DNA of 64,000 nucleotides from Companilactobacillus insicii (GCF_003946015.1 NZ_RHNU01000014.1:1-64000); one strand, 5' to 3'; positions 40,167-49,680 are shown, numbered from the stretch's first letter. The notes: generated from the letters alone by a model not told the origin. A program made the numbers and translations.

Positions 40167-40550
40167 CTATACTGTCAATTCAATTTGATTACCTTCAGGG
40201 TCACAAACAACACTTTCATAATATCCATCACCGGTGACTCTTGGGCCACTTAAATGACGATATCCATCGGCTTCAATTTTTGCAGTCAATGTATCAACAG
40301 CCTCTTTTGAGCCTAGTGAAAATGTTATATGCATATATCCCAATGGAAAACCGCTAATATGATGTGGATTCAAATCATCTCTGCTGCATACCTCAAGTCT
40401 TGCACCATCAGGAAAAGTCAAAAATCGAGATGAGAAAGTCGATACCGGATTGTTATATTTTTCTGACGACTTAGCATCAAAGTATGTCTCATAGAACTTA
40501 ACTACCTTTTCAATATTTCTAACAAATAAACCTACATGATCGATTCTCAT
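40167..40550 (-). CDS. VOC-family (glyoxalase-like) protein
   Basis: This 127-residue protein has two beta-alpha-beta-beta-beta units of the vicinal-oxygen-chelate superfamily: MRIDHVGLFVRNIEKVVKFYETYF and YMHITFSLGSKEAVDTL. It ends VCDPEGNQIELTV. Likely metal ligands are His5, Glu54 (RLEVCSRD), His in YMHITF and the C-terminal Glu. The substrate is unknown; lactoylglutathione lyase is a possible but unproven function. It lies ten bases after the mutarotase gene. Confidence 0.8.
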   Translation of the reverse strand: MRIDHVGLFVRNIEKVVKFYETYFDAKSSEKYNNPVSTFSSRFLTFPDGARLEVCSRDDLNPHHISGFPLGYMHITFSLGSKEAVDTLTAKIEADGYRHLSGPRVTGDGYYESVVCDPEGNQIELTV

Positions 40551-40560
40551 AAAACTCCCC

Positions 40561-41550
40561 CTACAATTTTCTATACCGATACTTGTCAGTATAAGAAACT
40601 GTTTGATTCTTCCTCAAAATGATATTTCCAAAATCACTATGATTAATAGCATCAGGTAATGTTTGTAACTCCATTGCCAGACCAGTATACTGACGAGATG
40701 CCTCATTACTAATCGGATTGGCTGTAAAAATAATTAATCCATTCCGATTGGAACACAAATCTACCGCATATTTATCAGAACTTAAACTAGCAACTTTATC
40801 GCCAGATGTCTTAAAGGCATTATCAAACTCCAGTTTACCATTTTGCTTTTTCAATTTATATAAAGCGTTTTCGATACTTTGACCTTCCTTAAAATCAAAT
40901 GCCTCTCGTGTAGGAATTAAAGAGCCTGTGGGAATTTTTTCATCATCAGTATCTAGATAATTATCTGCAGCTATTTGTAAGTTTTCTTTCATAATAGATG
41001 ATTCACCCAAATCGAAATATACGTGACAAGTTGGATTGAATAATGTGTCTTCGTCACTAACAGCACTATATTTAATATTAACCTCATCATTATCATCCAA
41101 CGAATATGTAATCACTATATTAATATTTCCAGGAAACCCATCATCGCTTGATTTAACTTTCAAAGCTAACGAAACAGAATTATTCTCTTCATCAATTGAA
41201 CCAGCAAAATTTCTAGTTTGAATTCCATTATTGCCACCATGTAGTAAGTTATTATGCTCATTTGGAGCCAATTGATATGTGTGGCCATTGATCATAAACT
41301 TAGCCTTACCAATCCTACCAGCTACACGCCCCACGACCTTACCTACTTGAAATGGAGTGTCTAAATAACTTTGTAAATCATCAAAATGAGAAATCAATGA
41401 ATGATACTCATTATTATCATACACTTCAAAATTTTGCCAAGTTGCCGCATACGTTAAAATGCTAATTCGAGTTTTATTTAAATTTTCAATAATATATTTA
41501 TAAACGTCCTCACCATTAACTTGACCAAACTTAATTCTAGTTACCGACAT
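40561..41550 (-). CDS. galM: Aldose 1-epimerase (mutarotase)
   Basis: This enzyme interconverts alpha and beta anomers of sugars. Here it probably balances the glucose released by maltose phosphorolysis. The 329-residue protein has GRVAGRIGKAKFMINGHTYQLAPNEHNNLLHGGNNG with the conserved NEHNN-LHGG, then NPTCHVYFDLGE, and the catalytic Glu region GLAMELQTLPDAINHSDFG. I prefer the ATG at 41550 (TAGGAG eight bases ahead) over the GTG three codons earlier. It lies between pgmB and the VOC gene in the same direction. Confidence 0.9.
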   Translation of the reverse strand: MSVTRIKFGQVNGEDVYKYIIENLNKTRISILTYAATWQNFEVYDNNEYHSLISHFDDLQSYLDTPFQVGKVVGRVAGRIGKAKFMINGHTYQLAPNEHNNLLHGGNNGIQTRNFAGSIDEENNSVSLALKVKSSDDGFPGNINIVITYSLDDNDEVNIKYSAVSDEDTLFNPTCHVYFDLGESSIMKENLQIAADNYLDTDDEKIPTGSLIPTREAFDFKEGQSIENALYKLKKQNGKLEFDNAFKTSGDKVASLSSDKYAVDLCSNRNGLIIFTANPISNEASRQYTGLAMELQTLPDAINHSDFGNIILRKNQTVSYTDKYRYRKL

Positions 41551-41566
41551 CCTCAACACTCCTAAT

Positions 41567-42253
41567 TTAATCCATTTTAACTTCGTTCATTGCATTTTTA
41601 ATGTTATCCAATGTAACTTGTGATGTATCAGTAAAATTAATATCTGCTTCGTGCAATATTTCAGGATCTCCTATACCTACTGAGGTTTCTCCGGCACCAT
41701 TAATTGACATAATACCTGCAGATGCATCTTCTAGTCCAATACATTCTTCAGGTTTCAATCCAAGAACTTCAGCACCACGTGCAAATATTTCAGGATCTGG
41801 CTTACCGTGCTTTAAGGTAGAAGGATCAATACGATTCTTAAAATATTGTGCTAATCCTAATTGTTCTAGTACCAATGGTGAATTCTTCGATGCCGAAGCT
41901 AATGACAACTTATAATCGTGTTCTTCCAAGCTTTTAATGAAATCAGCCATTCCAGGTAGGATTGCACTTTTATCCATATTCTTTAATAAATTCAAATAAT
42001 TAGTATTCTTTTCGGCTGCATATTTTTCTTTTTCTTCTATTGTATAATCATTTTCTTTACCACCAGACTTAAGAATCAACTCAAGTGAATCCATACGACT
42101 GACACCTTTCAGGTCATTGGCTAATTTATCAGTCCAAGTAACACCCAATTCATCTGCTAATTGATGCCAAGCCTTGGCGTGATAAACTGATGTATCAGCA
42201 ATAACACCATCTAAATCGAATACAAAACCTTTGATCTGTTCAAATTTAACCAT
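41567..42253 (-). CDS. pgmB: Beta-phosphoglucomutase
   Basis: This enzyme converts beta-D-glucose-1-phosphate to glucose-6-phosphate, linking maltose phosphorylase to glycolysis. It is a HAD enzyme with the nucleophile motif FDLDGVIADTSVYHAKAW, where the two Asp and the cap residues match the family. SLASASKNSP, KHGKPDPEIF and GLEDASAGIMSI follow. The frame opens upstream, but tandem ATGs at 42256 and 42253 follow GGGAG; the second gives 228 residues. It is separated from mapA by a hairpin that probably attenuates transcription. Confidence 0.94.
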   Translation of the reverse strand: MVKFEQIKGFVFDLDGVIADTSVYHAKAWHQLADELGVTWTDKLANDLKGVSRMDSLELILKSGGKENDYTIEEKEKYAAEKNTNYLNLLKNMDKSAILPGMADFIKSLEEHDYKLSLASASKNSPLVLEQLGLAQYFKNRIDPSTLKHGKPDPEIFARGAEVLGLKPEECIGLEDASAGIMSINGAGETSVGIGDPEILHEADINFTDTSQVTLDNIKNAMNEVKMD

Positions 42254-42271
42254 CATATACACTCCCATTTT

Positions 42272-42305
42272 ATAAAAAAAGACTAAGACAAATAACATGT
42301 CTCAG
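42272..42305 (-). terminator. Terminator between mapA and pgmB
   Basis: CTGAGACA and TGTCTTAG form a seven-to-eight-pair stem with one mismatch on the minus strand, followed by TCTTTTTTT. It probably reduces rather than blocks readthrough into pgmB. Confidence 0.65.
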
Positions 42306-42329
42306 CCCTCAATTAATTTTTGTTTATAG

Positions 42330-44573
42330 CTAGTCAAGTGTGACTAGTTCACCATTAACTTCAATATCAAGTGGATCACCTGAAATTAGCTTAATGTCAG
42401 AACTAGTTTTATCAACACTTACTTCGATAACTCGACCTCTAAAGACTTGCCTAAATGAATAACTGTCCCATTTCTTTGGTAGGAAAGGCTTATAGCTAAG
42501 AACCCCATTAGAATGTACTCTCATTCCAGCGAATCCTTGAACTATAGCTAACCAACCACCAGTCATTGCAGTTACATGCAGGCCGTCATCGGTATCATTA
42601 TTATAGTTATCTAAGTCTAGTCTAGCCGTTCTCTCGTATAATTCAACTGCTTTATCTTCATAATGAAGATCAGCTGCTAATACAGAATGAATTGCAGGTG
42701 AAAGACTTGACTCATGAACTGTTAGTGGTTCATAAAAATCAAAATTAGCCTTCTTTTGTTCTGGCGTGAAATCTTCAATAAAGTCCCAAATACCTTGAAG
42801 CACATCCCCTTGCTTAATGTAAGGTGAACGTAGTATCTTGTCCCATGACCAATGTTGATTAATTGGTAATTGATTTTTAGGAATTGCACTAACCGGTTCA
42901 AGATCCTTATCTAAGAAACCATCGTGTTGAACAAAAATATTCAATCCCTTGTCATATGGCATGTACATTTTGTCTACAATATCTTGCCATTTAGACTTTT
43001 CTTCGTCCGAGACATTTAATTTCTTTGCCTGTTCTGGAGAAACATCTTGAAGAATCTTCAGAGTATACTCAAGTGTCCATTTAGCTAGCAGATTAGTATC
43101 CCAGTTATTATCAACATTATTCTCATATTCATCTGGTCCAGTAACACCGTGAATCATATACTGATTATTACGTTTACTGAAATGAACACGATCAGCCCAG
43201 AAACGACTAATTTCGGTCAGTATTTCACTACCTTCGTTCAAAACAAATGACTTGTCTCCGGTATATCTAGTGTAATTATAAATAGCAAATGCAATGTCAC
43301 CATTACGGTGAATCTCTTCAAAGGTTATTTCCCATTCGTTATGACACTCAATACCATTAAACGTAACCATTGGGAACAATGCACCTTTTAAGCCTTGTTG
43401 CTTTGCATTGACGAAAGCACCGTCCATTTGCTTGTAACGATACATCAACAAATTACGGGTTACTTCTGGCTTAGTAATACCAAGATAAACTGGCACGCAG
43501 AAAGCTTCAGTATCCCAATAAGTTGCACCACCATATTTTTCACCAGTGAAACCTTTAGGACCAATGTTCAGTCGCGCATCTTCTCCATAATATGTAGTGA
43601 ATAATCCAAACAAATTAAAACGCATTCCTTGTTGTGATTCGTTATCACCGGTAATTTTGACGTCTGATTTGTTCCAACGTTCTGCCCAAATGTTGCTATG
43701 TTCAGTCAATAATTCGTCATACGATTTAGTCGAAGTATCATTAGCTAATTTACTCATGGCGTTAGTTAATTTTTCATTTGAATCATAATCACGAGAAGTA
43801 ACCACAATGACACGTTTCTCTAAAATAGCTACTTCATTTGATTCAAGGTTGATCTTGAAAGTTTCACTCGTTTCAGAATCAGTAACAGTTGAATCAATCT
43901 TTTCCATAACAGTTACGTGGCACATTTCCATTCCAGATGTAAATCTAGGCGTACCGAAGTCATTGGGTTTGGTTTCAGCCACTAAACTATTCTCGTCTAT
44001 ATTTACTACATTCCAAAAATGTTCATCATAATTAGAATCTTCATTAACAACATTAGAATCCAAAGCTGATATAGCCTTTACTTCGACATTCTTATCAGAC
44101 AAATTTTTAAAGCTGACTTTTTGAACGGATAGTTCTTTTTGTGCAACACTTAAAAATCTTTCAAATTTGAATTCAACCTTTGCATCACCTTTAGTGACAA
44201 CAAACGACCTAGTCAAAACTGCATCTTTCATATTCAGATCCAATTTAAAATCACTGATTTGATCGGTTGCTAAATCTAGTTTAGACCCGTTGATCAAAAA
44301 ATTTATTTTAATAAAGTTAATAGCATTTATGACTTTTCCAAAGTACTTTGGATAGCCATTTTTCCACCAACCAACACGTGTTTTGTCGGGATACCATACT
44401 CCGGCAAGATATATTCCTGGAAGGCTATCACCTGTGTAGTCCTCTTCAAAGTTACCACGCATTCCCATATAGCCATTACCAAGACTAGTCATACTTTCTT
44501 GTAGACGTCTATCATCTTTGTCTAACTTATGCGTGATGATATTCCAGGGATCAACTTCAAATATCCGCTTCAT
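42330..44573 (-). CDS. mapA: Maltose phosphorylase (GH65)
   Basis: This enzyme splits maltose with phosphate to glucose and beta-glucose-1-phosphate. The 747-residue protein shows the GH65 order: an N-terminal beta-sandwich (SLGNGYMGMRGNFEEDYTG), then an (alpha/alpha)6 barrel with GATYWDTEAFCVPVYLGITKPE, and the catalytic acid Glu in GIECHNEWEITFEEIHRNGDIA. The phosphate-binding loop HESSLSPAIHS and a C-terminal beta domain complete it. Length and motifs favour maltose over trehalose or kojibiose, and the ABC maltodextrin importer upstream supports this. Confidence 0.93.
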   Translation of the reverse strand: MKRIFEVDPWNIITHKLDKDDRRLQESMTSLGNGYMGMRGNFEEDYTGDSLPGIYLAGVWYPDKTRVGWWKNGYPKYFGKVINAINFIKINFLINGSKLDLATDQISDFKLDLNMKDAVLTRSFVVTKGDAKVEFKFERFLSVAQKELSVQKVSFKNLSDKNVEVKAISALDSNVVNEDSNYDEHFWNVVNIDENSLVAETKPNDFGTPRFTSGMEMCHVTVMEKIDSTVTDSETSETFKINLESNEVAILEKRVIVVTSRDYDSNEKLTNAMSKLANDTSTKSYDELLTEHSNIWAERWNKSDVKITGDNESQQGMRFNLFGLFTTYYGEDARLNIGPKGFTGEKYGGATYWDTEAFCVPVYLGITKPEVTRNLLMYRYKQMDGAFVNAKQQGLKGALFPMVTFNGIECHNEWEITFEEIHRNGDIAFAIYNYTRYTGDKSFVLNEGSEILTEISRFWADRVHFSKRNNQYMIHGVTGPDEYENNVDNNWDTNLLAKWTLEYTLKILQDVSPEQAKKLNVSDEEKSKWQDIVDKMYMPYDKGLNIFVQHDGFLDKDLEPVSAIPKNQLPINQHWSWDKILRSPYIKQGDVLQGIWDFIEDFTPEQKKANFDFYEPLTVHESSLSPAIHSVLAADLHYEDKAVELYERTARLDLDNYNNDTDDGLHVTAMTGGWLAIVQGFAGMRVHSNGVLSYKPFLPKKWDSYSFRQVFRGRVIEVSVDKTSSDIKLISGDPLDIEVNGELVTLD

Positions 44574-44589
44574 TCATTTATGCCTCCTA

Positions 44590-44636
44590 AAAATAAAAAA
44601 GGTAATTAGGTAAACAAAATACCCAATTACCTTTTT
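44590..44636 (-). terminator. Terminator between the ATPase gene and mapA
   Basis: AAAAAGGTAATT (44597-44608) pairs with AATTACCTTTTT (44625-44636), followed by a T-run on the minus strand. The mapA start is only 24 bases further, so mapA probably depends on readthrough. Confidence 0.75.
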
Positions 44637-44644
44637 ATAATTCT

Positions 44645-45748
44645 CTAAAGAATTGTCTCTTCTGTATCATCATCGAAGTAATGAGCTTTCGTCATTTCAA
44701 TAGCCATTTTTACTTCTTCACCTGGTTCGTGATAATCACGTGAATTTACCTTAGCAATGAAATCTGTATTGCCGAGTTTTGAATAAAGCATTGATTCAGA
44801 ACCCAACAACTCAGAAACTTGAACTTTAGCATTAAGAATTGCATCAGGGAAAGTCTGAATTGCAATTTCTTCGGCGTGAATATCTTCTGGACGAATACCA
44901 AATGTCAGTTTCTTACCATCATAACCTTTGTCTCTTAAGATCTTATATTGACCTTCAGGAACAGCCATATTGATACCTTCATCATTTGTAATCTTGCCAT
45001 TAGCAAGCGTTACATCAAAGAAGTTCATAGCAGGTGAACCAATGAATCCAGCAACGAATTTGTTTTCAGGTTTATTGTATAGGTCTGCTGGTGAACCAAC
45101 TTGTTGAATCTTACCATCATTCATAATTACGATACGATCAGCCATAGTCATTGCTTCAACTTGATCGTGAGTAACATAAATGAAGTTACGTCCTAATCTT
45201 TGATGCAATTGAGCAATTTCGGTACGCATCTGAACTCTCAGTTTGGCATCCAAGTTTGATAATGGCTCATCAAGCAAGAATAACTTAGCATCACGAACAA
45301 TAGCACGTCCTAAGGCAACACGCTGTCTTTGACCACCAGAGAGGGCACCCGGTTTACGTTTGAGATAATCTGTCAAGCCTAGGATCTTAGCAGCGTTCTC
45401 AACACGTTTCTTCGTATCAGCTTTGTCATTTTTACGAATGTTCAGTCCAAAGGCCATGTTGTCAAAGACGGTCATATGAGGATACAAAGCATAGTTCTGG
45501 AATACCATAGCGATATCACGATCTTTAGGGGCAACTTTGTTCATTACCTTTCCTTCCATCTTGAAATCACCTTCAGTAATATCCTCCAAACCAGCTATCA
45601 TACGCAATGTGGTGGATTTACCACATCCGGAAGGTCCAACGAAGACAATAAACTCACCATCTTTAATGTCTAGGTTGAAATCACTAACTGAATAGTCAGT
45701 ATTGCCTTGATAGCGTTTATAAATGTGATCTAAATTAATTTCTACCAT
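44645..45748 (-). CDS. msmK: Sugar ABC transporter ATPase (MsmK/UgpC type)
   Basis: This cytoplasmic ATPase subunit energises the maltodextrin importer and in related species can serve several sugar importers. The 367-residue protein has Walker A GPSGCGKST, Q-loop FQNYALYPH, signature LSGGQRQRV, Walker B LFLLDEPLSNLD and switch THDQVEAM. A C-terminal TOBE/regulatory region (about 240-367) follows, with FGIRPEDIH. It lies 87 bases after the DUF624 gene, across a gap that contains an imperfect inverted repeat (45781-45798). Confidence 0.94.
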   Translation of the reverse strand: MVEINLDHIYKRYQGNTDYSVSDFNLDIKDGEFIVFVGPSGCGKSTTLRMIAGLEDITEGDFKMEGKVMNKVAPKDRDIAMVFQNYALYPHMTVFDNMAFGLNIRKNDKADTKKRVENAAKILGLTDYLKRKPGALSGGQRQRVALGRAIVRDAKLFLLDEPLSNLDAKLRVQMRTEIAQLHQRLGRNFIYVTHDQVEAMTMADRIVIMNDGKIQQVGSPADLYNKPENKFVAGFIGSPAMNFFDVTLANGKITNDEGINMAVPEGQYKILRDKGYDGKKLTFGIRPEDIHAEEIAIQTFPDAILNAKVQVSELLGSESMLYSKLGNTDFIAKVNSRDYHEPGEEVKMAIEMTKAHYFDDDTEETIL

Positions 45749-45835
45749 TTTTAACGCTCCTTTTATTTTTTTGACTTCCAGTTAACTAACGAGCTAACTC
45801 ATTAATCAATCTAGATGTGTCCTCCACACCCAAAG

Positions 45836-46492
45836 TCAATCATTTTTTTCCATTCTGCCACCTAATAAACGATAAGAAACATAAGTAGCTAAAGAAATAC
45901 TACAAATAACACTTAGAAATGCTAATTGCAAAACAAAATTTATCAGAATTAATATTAAGAATACAATCACAGAAATAATAGTTAGGAACGGTTTGGATAC
46001 TAATAACGTCAACGTATTATCGCTTTCTTTAGTTGCCGACTGAAATGTTGCAGCAACTAAAGCCATCAAATAAACAAACGAAAATGTTAAGACTACCGTG
46101 TGCCATTGTGTATTGCCTGATGCAACTTTATTAAGTGCAATCATTACTATACCAACAGCTCCGAAACCAAAATTAACTTTGTAATCTCTTAATGATTCAA
46201 ACCATTTTTTAAAGAAATACTTGAAGAAACTGCCGCTGCCATTAACCTGCCATTCTTGCACTGCCGAAAAGCTCGCAGTTAAACTTGGAATCGTAAATAA
46301 CGAAAGCATAAGCCCAGTTACAAACAAAACCACGTAGTAAGATGCAGACATTGGCAAACTAGAAAGAATAATCGCAGTTAAAATAACTGAGAAATTGATC
46401 AGAAAGAATGAAACATTAATTGTAAATAAAGACCAAATCCAATTTCCAGCGGTCATTAATTTTTGACCATTTTTCGAGTTTAAATTAATCAC
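45836..46492 (-). CDS. DUF624 (YesL-family) membrane protein
   Basis: This 218-residue protein has five or six transmembrane segments and the family pattern TAGNWIWSLFTINVSFFLINF at the N-terminus, then FFKYFFKKWFESLRDYKVNFGFG. DUF624 proteins sit in many Firmicutes sugar ABC operons; their role (assembly or regulation) is not settled. The start is GTG at 46492, five bases after GGAGGG. It follows the second permease gene by 15 bases. Confidence 0.8.
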   Translation of the reverse strand: MINLNSKNGQKLMTAGNWIWSLFTINVSFFLINFSVILTAIILSSLPMSASYYVVLFVTGLMLSLFTIPSLTASFSAVQEWQVNGSGSFFKYFFKKWFESLRDYKVNFGFGAVGIVMIALNKVASGNTQWHTVVLTFSFVYLMALVAATFQSATKESDNTLTLLVSKPFLTIISVIVFLILILINFVLQLAFLSVICSISLATYVSYRLLGGRMEKND

Positions 46493-46507
46493 GATTTCCC
46501 TCCTTAA

Positions 46508-47320
46508 TTATTTAACAGCACCATCTGTAACACCTTTGATAATCCACTTTTGTGCGATTAGATAGAATAGAATTACAGGTAGGATTGAAATTGTAATTCC
46601 GGCTAGAGCCAAATGCCATTGCTTTGTATATTGACCGAAGAAATTGAACATTTGTAGCGGAATTGTATATTGAGTCTGTGGTAATACCAATGATGGTAAT
46701 AGGTAGTCATTCCAGATTGCAATAATGTTCAAAATAGCAACTGTAACGGTCATAGGACTAAGCATTGGAAAAATAACTTTGTAGAATATTTGCCAACGGC
46801 TTGCCCCTTCCATCTCAGCAGCCTCATCCATTGCTAGAGGAATACTAGATAAAGTACCTTGGTATAAGAAGATAGACAAACTACAATCGAATCCTAAGTA
46901 CATAACGACAAGTCCCCACATATTTAGGAAGTGAACACCACCGAAGTTAGCAGTTAATGGAATCATAACTGATTGGAATGGAATCAACATAGCTGAGATA
47001 AACAGCATTAATAATCCACCACTCAGTTTAGATTTATTTCTTTGAAGCGCATAGGCACCCATTGAAGATCCCAAAATAATGACAATTACAGATGCAACGG
47101 TAATGATCAATGAATGTGTTAATGAAGCCATAAAGTCCAGAGCCTTAAAGGAATTAACATAATTATCAGTTGTACTGTTAACAGGAAGTGATAAAACTGA
47201 TGCGAAAATTCCTTTAGGTGTCTTAAATGAGTTTGTAACAATTAGGTAAAATGGGAATAACCATAAAATTCCGATGATAAATCCGAAAATACCTAAAGCT
47301 TTTCTACTATTCTTACTCAT
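46508..47320 (-). CDS. Maltodextrin ABC transporter permease (MalG type)
   Basis: This 270-residue inner permease has about six transmembrane helices and the EAA loop MDEAAEMEGASRWQIFYKVIFPMLSP, which contacts the ATPase. The N-terminal WLFPFYLIVTNSFKT is typical of MalG/MsmG. Its start overlaps the end of the MalF-type gene, so the two are coupled. Confidence 0.9.
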   Translation of the reverse strand: MSKNSRKALGIFGFIIGILWLFPFYLIVTNSFKTPKGIFASVLSLPVNSTTDNYVNSFKALDFMASLTHSLIITVASVIVIILGSSMGAYALQRNKSKLSGGLLMLFISAMLIPFQSVMIPLTANFGGVHFLNMWGLVVMYLGFDCSLSIFLYQGTLSSIPLAMDEAAEMEGASRWQIFYKVIFPMLSPMTVTVAILNIIAIWNDYLLPSLVLPQTQYTIPLQMFNFFGQYTKQWHLALAGITISILPVILFYLIAQKWIIKGVTDGAVK

Positions 47321-48186
47321 TAGAGATCTACCTCCCTCTTACGGTTGTAGAAGACTTGCAATAATGAAATTGCAGCAACAATCAAGAAGAAGATCATAGC
47401 TTTAGCTTCTGATAAAGCGAAGTTACTTGAATTATATGCTGTATTAACAATATCCATCGCTAACATTTGGGTTGAATGATAAGGTCCACCATTCGTCAAT
47501 GAAAGGTTTTGGTCGTAAATCTTGAATCCGTTTGAAAGAGTTAGGAACATACATACTGTGAATGCTGGTGCAATCATTGGGAACGTAATTTTAGTGAAAC
47601 GTTGCCATGCTGAAGCACCGTCAATCTCAGCAGCTTCGATAACTTCATTAGGAATGTTTTGTAAGTATGCAATGTAAATGATCATAATGTAACCACTCAT
47701 TTGCCATACTGTAACAATAACTAATCCCCAGAATCCTGTTGTTTCATTTGTAAGCCAGTTTTGCAACCAACTCATATGTAGTGCATCACCTAAAGCTGAA
47801 AAGCCTTGTGTGAAAATAAATTGCCAAATAAATCCTAGGATCAAACCACCAATCATATTTGGCATAAAGAATACGGTACGTAGGAAATTACTTCCCTTGA
47901 ATTTTTGTGTTACTAGTAAAGCTAACCCTAAACCAATTACGTTTAGTAAGATAACAGTTACAATAACAAAGCCCACTGTAAACCAAAAGGCGTTAATAAA
48001 CGCCTTATCGTGGAACAATTGAATGTAATTTTGAAATCCTACCATCTTGGTATAAGTAAGACCATCCCAATCAGTAAATGAATAGAATAAACCTTCAATT
48101 ACCGGAATGAATACAACCAAGGCTAACGCAACGAGGGTTGGCGTTAAAAATAGCCAAAATGAAAGACTTCTATTTTTCATATTCAT
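47320..48186 (-). CDS. Maltodextrin ABC transporter permease (MalF type)
   Basis: This 288-residue permease has six transmembrane segments, TPTLVALALVVFIPVIEGLFYSFTDWDG near the N-terminus, and the EAA loop NEVIEAAEIDGASAWQRFTKITFPMIAP. It pairs with the MalG-type protein. It lacks the large periplasmic loop of enterobacterial MalF, as is normal in Gram-positives. Confidence 0.9.
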   Translation of the reverse strand: MNMKNRSLSFWLFLTPTLVALALVVFIPVIEGLFYSFTDWDGLTYTKMVGFQNYIQLFHDKAFINAFWFTVGFVIVTVILLNVIGLGLALLVTQKFKGSNFLRTVFFMPNMIGGLILGFIWQFIFTQGFSALGDALHMSWLQNWLTNETTGFWGLVIVTVWQMSGYIMIIYIAYLQNIPNEVIEAAEIDGASAWQRFTKITFPMIAPAFTVCMFLTLSNGFKIYDQNLSLTNGGPYHSTQMLAMDIVNTAYNSSNFALSEAKAMIFFLIVAAISLLQVFYNRKREVDL

Positions 48187-48203
48187 TGCCCTCTTTTGTC
48201 AAA

Positions 48204-49517
48204 CTAGTTACTCTTTTGTTGTTTTGCCCAGCCATCTGTCATGTTCTTGACTGTCTTATCCCAGCTTTGTTTGCCAGATAAGTACTTTTGCAAGTTAGGT
48301 TGTGCAACATCTGGATCCCAAGCAGTACCTGTGTAACCAGGGAATGCCCATCCAGTTGTTTGACCCTTCTTCTCATAGTTATAAACTACTGATGTTAGTG
48401 GGTCTGGCATCTTCAAATTGTCGTAACCTTTGTATGCTGGTACATAGTGAAGTTTATCAACAACGGCTTTCTTACCTTCTTTAGATGTATATAGCCAATC
48501 TAGGAAGTTTGTAGCAGCCTTTTGTTCTGTTGCTGACTTACGTTTGTTAACAGCCCAGTATAGTGATGTTCCGACTGGTAATTTACCTTCTTCACCAGGT
48601 ACGGGAATAGGAATCATACCAATATCATTTTGTGCGAAGTCCTTATCAATACCTTCAACTGTAGGATAGATCCAGTCACCTTGTTGAATCATGGCTGTCT
48701 TACCTTGTGAGAAGTATTGGTTAACTTGTGCTGAGTAGTCCATTTGCATTACTGGTTTAATTGAATACTTCTTTTGTAAATCAAGCATTGTCTTCATATC
48801 AGCGTTCTTTGAGAACTTCATGCTCTTTGACTTGTAAAGTTTTTGTGCATTACCGTCGTAATCTTGTGCTAAGTAAAGGTTTAGCAAGTGATCTGACATG
48901 ATCCATGCTTCTTTACCAGGTAATGCGAATACACCCTTAATACCTAATTGTTCTTTTTGTGCATCTAATTGTTCAACAGCAGCTTGTAACTTATCAACTG
49001 TTGTTAGGCTTTCTGGATCAATTCCAGCCTTTTCGAAGACTTTCTTGTTGTAAACAAATCCATAACCTTCAACGTTGAATGGAAGTCCAACAGTCTTACC
49101 GTCTGACTTAACAGCGCTCAGAACGCCAGGAAGTGCGGCTTTAGCAGTCTTTGTCTTTGATAGGTCTGCTTCGTATGACTTGAATTGCTTAACATCAGCA
49201 GGACCAGCCAAACTAAAGATTGTAGGTGAGTTACCAGAAGAAATTCTTGTCTTCAAGACAGGATCATAATCAGTACCACCACCGATAGAAGTGATTTCGA
49301 TAGTAACATTCTTATGAGTCTTCTCATATTGTTTAGCAATTTGTTTCAATTGCTTATTGTTTTCTACCTTTCCTTGTAGAATAGTGATTTTAGTTTTACC
49401 ACCGGAAGATGATGAACTACCACTACTGCTACATGCAGCTAATGTAAAAGTTGCTCCAGCTGCCAATGCAACTACGGCAACACGTTTCCCGAAACGTTTC
49501 CAGAAACCTTTTTTCAT
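48204..49517 (-). CDS. Maltodextrin-binding lipoprotein (MalE type)
   Basis: This is the extracellular solute-binding protein of the importer. The 437-residue protein has a type II signal with lipobox TLAACSSS (lipidated Cys29), a Ser/Gly-rich linker, and a family 1 binding-protein fold with LPFNVEGYGFVYNKKVFEKAGIDP and QGDWIYPTV. Binding of maltose or maltodextrin is inferred from the neighbours (GH13, GH65). The ATG at 49517 follows GGGGGTCAAGGTA. Its upstream region carries an operator, a cre site and a promoter. Confidence 0.9.
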   Translation of the reverse strand: MKKGFWKRFGKRVAVVALAAGATFTLAACSSSGSSSSSGGKTKITILQGKVENNKQLKQIAKQYEKTHKNVTIEITSIGGGTDYDPVLKTRISSGNSPTIFSLAGPADVKQFKSYEADLSKTKTAKAALPGVLSAVKSDGKTVGLPFNVEGYGFVYNKKVFEKAGIDPESLTTVDKLQAAVEQLDAQKEQLGIKGVFALPGKEAWIMSDHLLNLYLAQDYDGNAQKLYKSKSMKFSKNADMKTMLDLQKKYSIKPVMQMDYSAQVNQYFSQGKTAMIQQGDWIYPTVEGIDKDFAQNDIGMIPIPVPGEEGKLPVGTSLYWAVNKRKSATEQKAATNFLDWLYTSKEGKKAVVDKLHYVPAYKGYDNLKMPDPLTSVVYNYEKKGQTTGWAFPGYTGTAWDPDVAQPNLQKYLSGKQSWDKTVKNMTDGWAKQQKSN

Positions 49518-49561
49518 TACCTTGACCCCCTATATAATAATTTCTTTACTACGCTTATAAT

Positions 49562-49590
49562 TATTGTTCTGATACCGGTTTCTTGCAAGC
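49562..49590 (-). promoter_or_regulatory. Probable promoter of the ABC importer genes
   Basis: On the minus strand TTGCAA (49585-49590), 17 bases, then AATAAT (49562-49567). The -35 lies inside the cre site, so CcpA binding would block it. Confidence 0.5.
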
Positions 49591-49598
49591 GTTTTCGC
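49585..49598 (-). promoter_or_regulatory. cre site (CcpA) before the importer genes
   Basis: The minus strand reads CGAAAACGCTTGCA. It matches the cre consensus TGNAANCGNWNNCW at all but the first position, and overlaps the probable -35. Confidence 0.65.
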
Positions 49599-49601
49599 TA
49601 T

Positions 49602-49615
49602 GTTACCGATAACAG
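49602..49615. promoter_or_regulatory. LacI-type operator, copy 1
   Basis: TGTTACCGATAACA is palindromic except for one position per half. An identical 14-mer occurs at 52719-52732. It lies directly upstream of the cre site and is a likely binding site for the LacI-family regulator encoded at 52738-53685. Confidence 0.65.
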
Positions 49616-49633
49616 GATTGTTCCATACCAATT

Positions 49634-49667
49634 AAAAAAACCACGCTAGTTCCTTGACTAGCATGGC
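49634..49667 (-). terminator. Terminator after the two GH13 genes
   Basis: CCACGCTAGT (49642-49651) pairs with ACTAGCATGG (49658-49667) with one mismatch, then TTTTTTT on the minus strand. It separates the glucosidase unit from the importer unit. Confidence 0.75.
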
Positions 49668-49680
49668 TTACAGAGATTTT

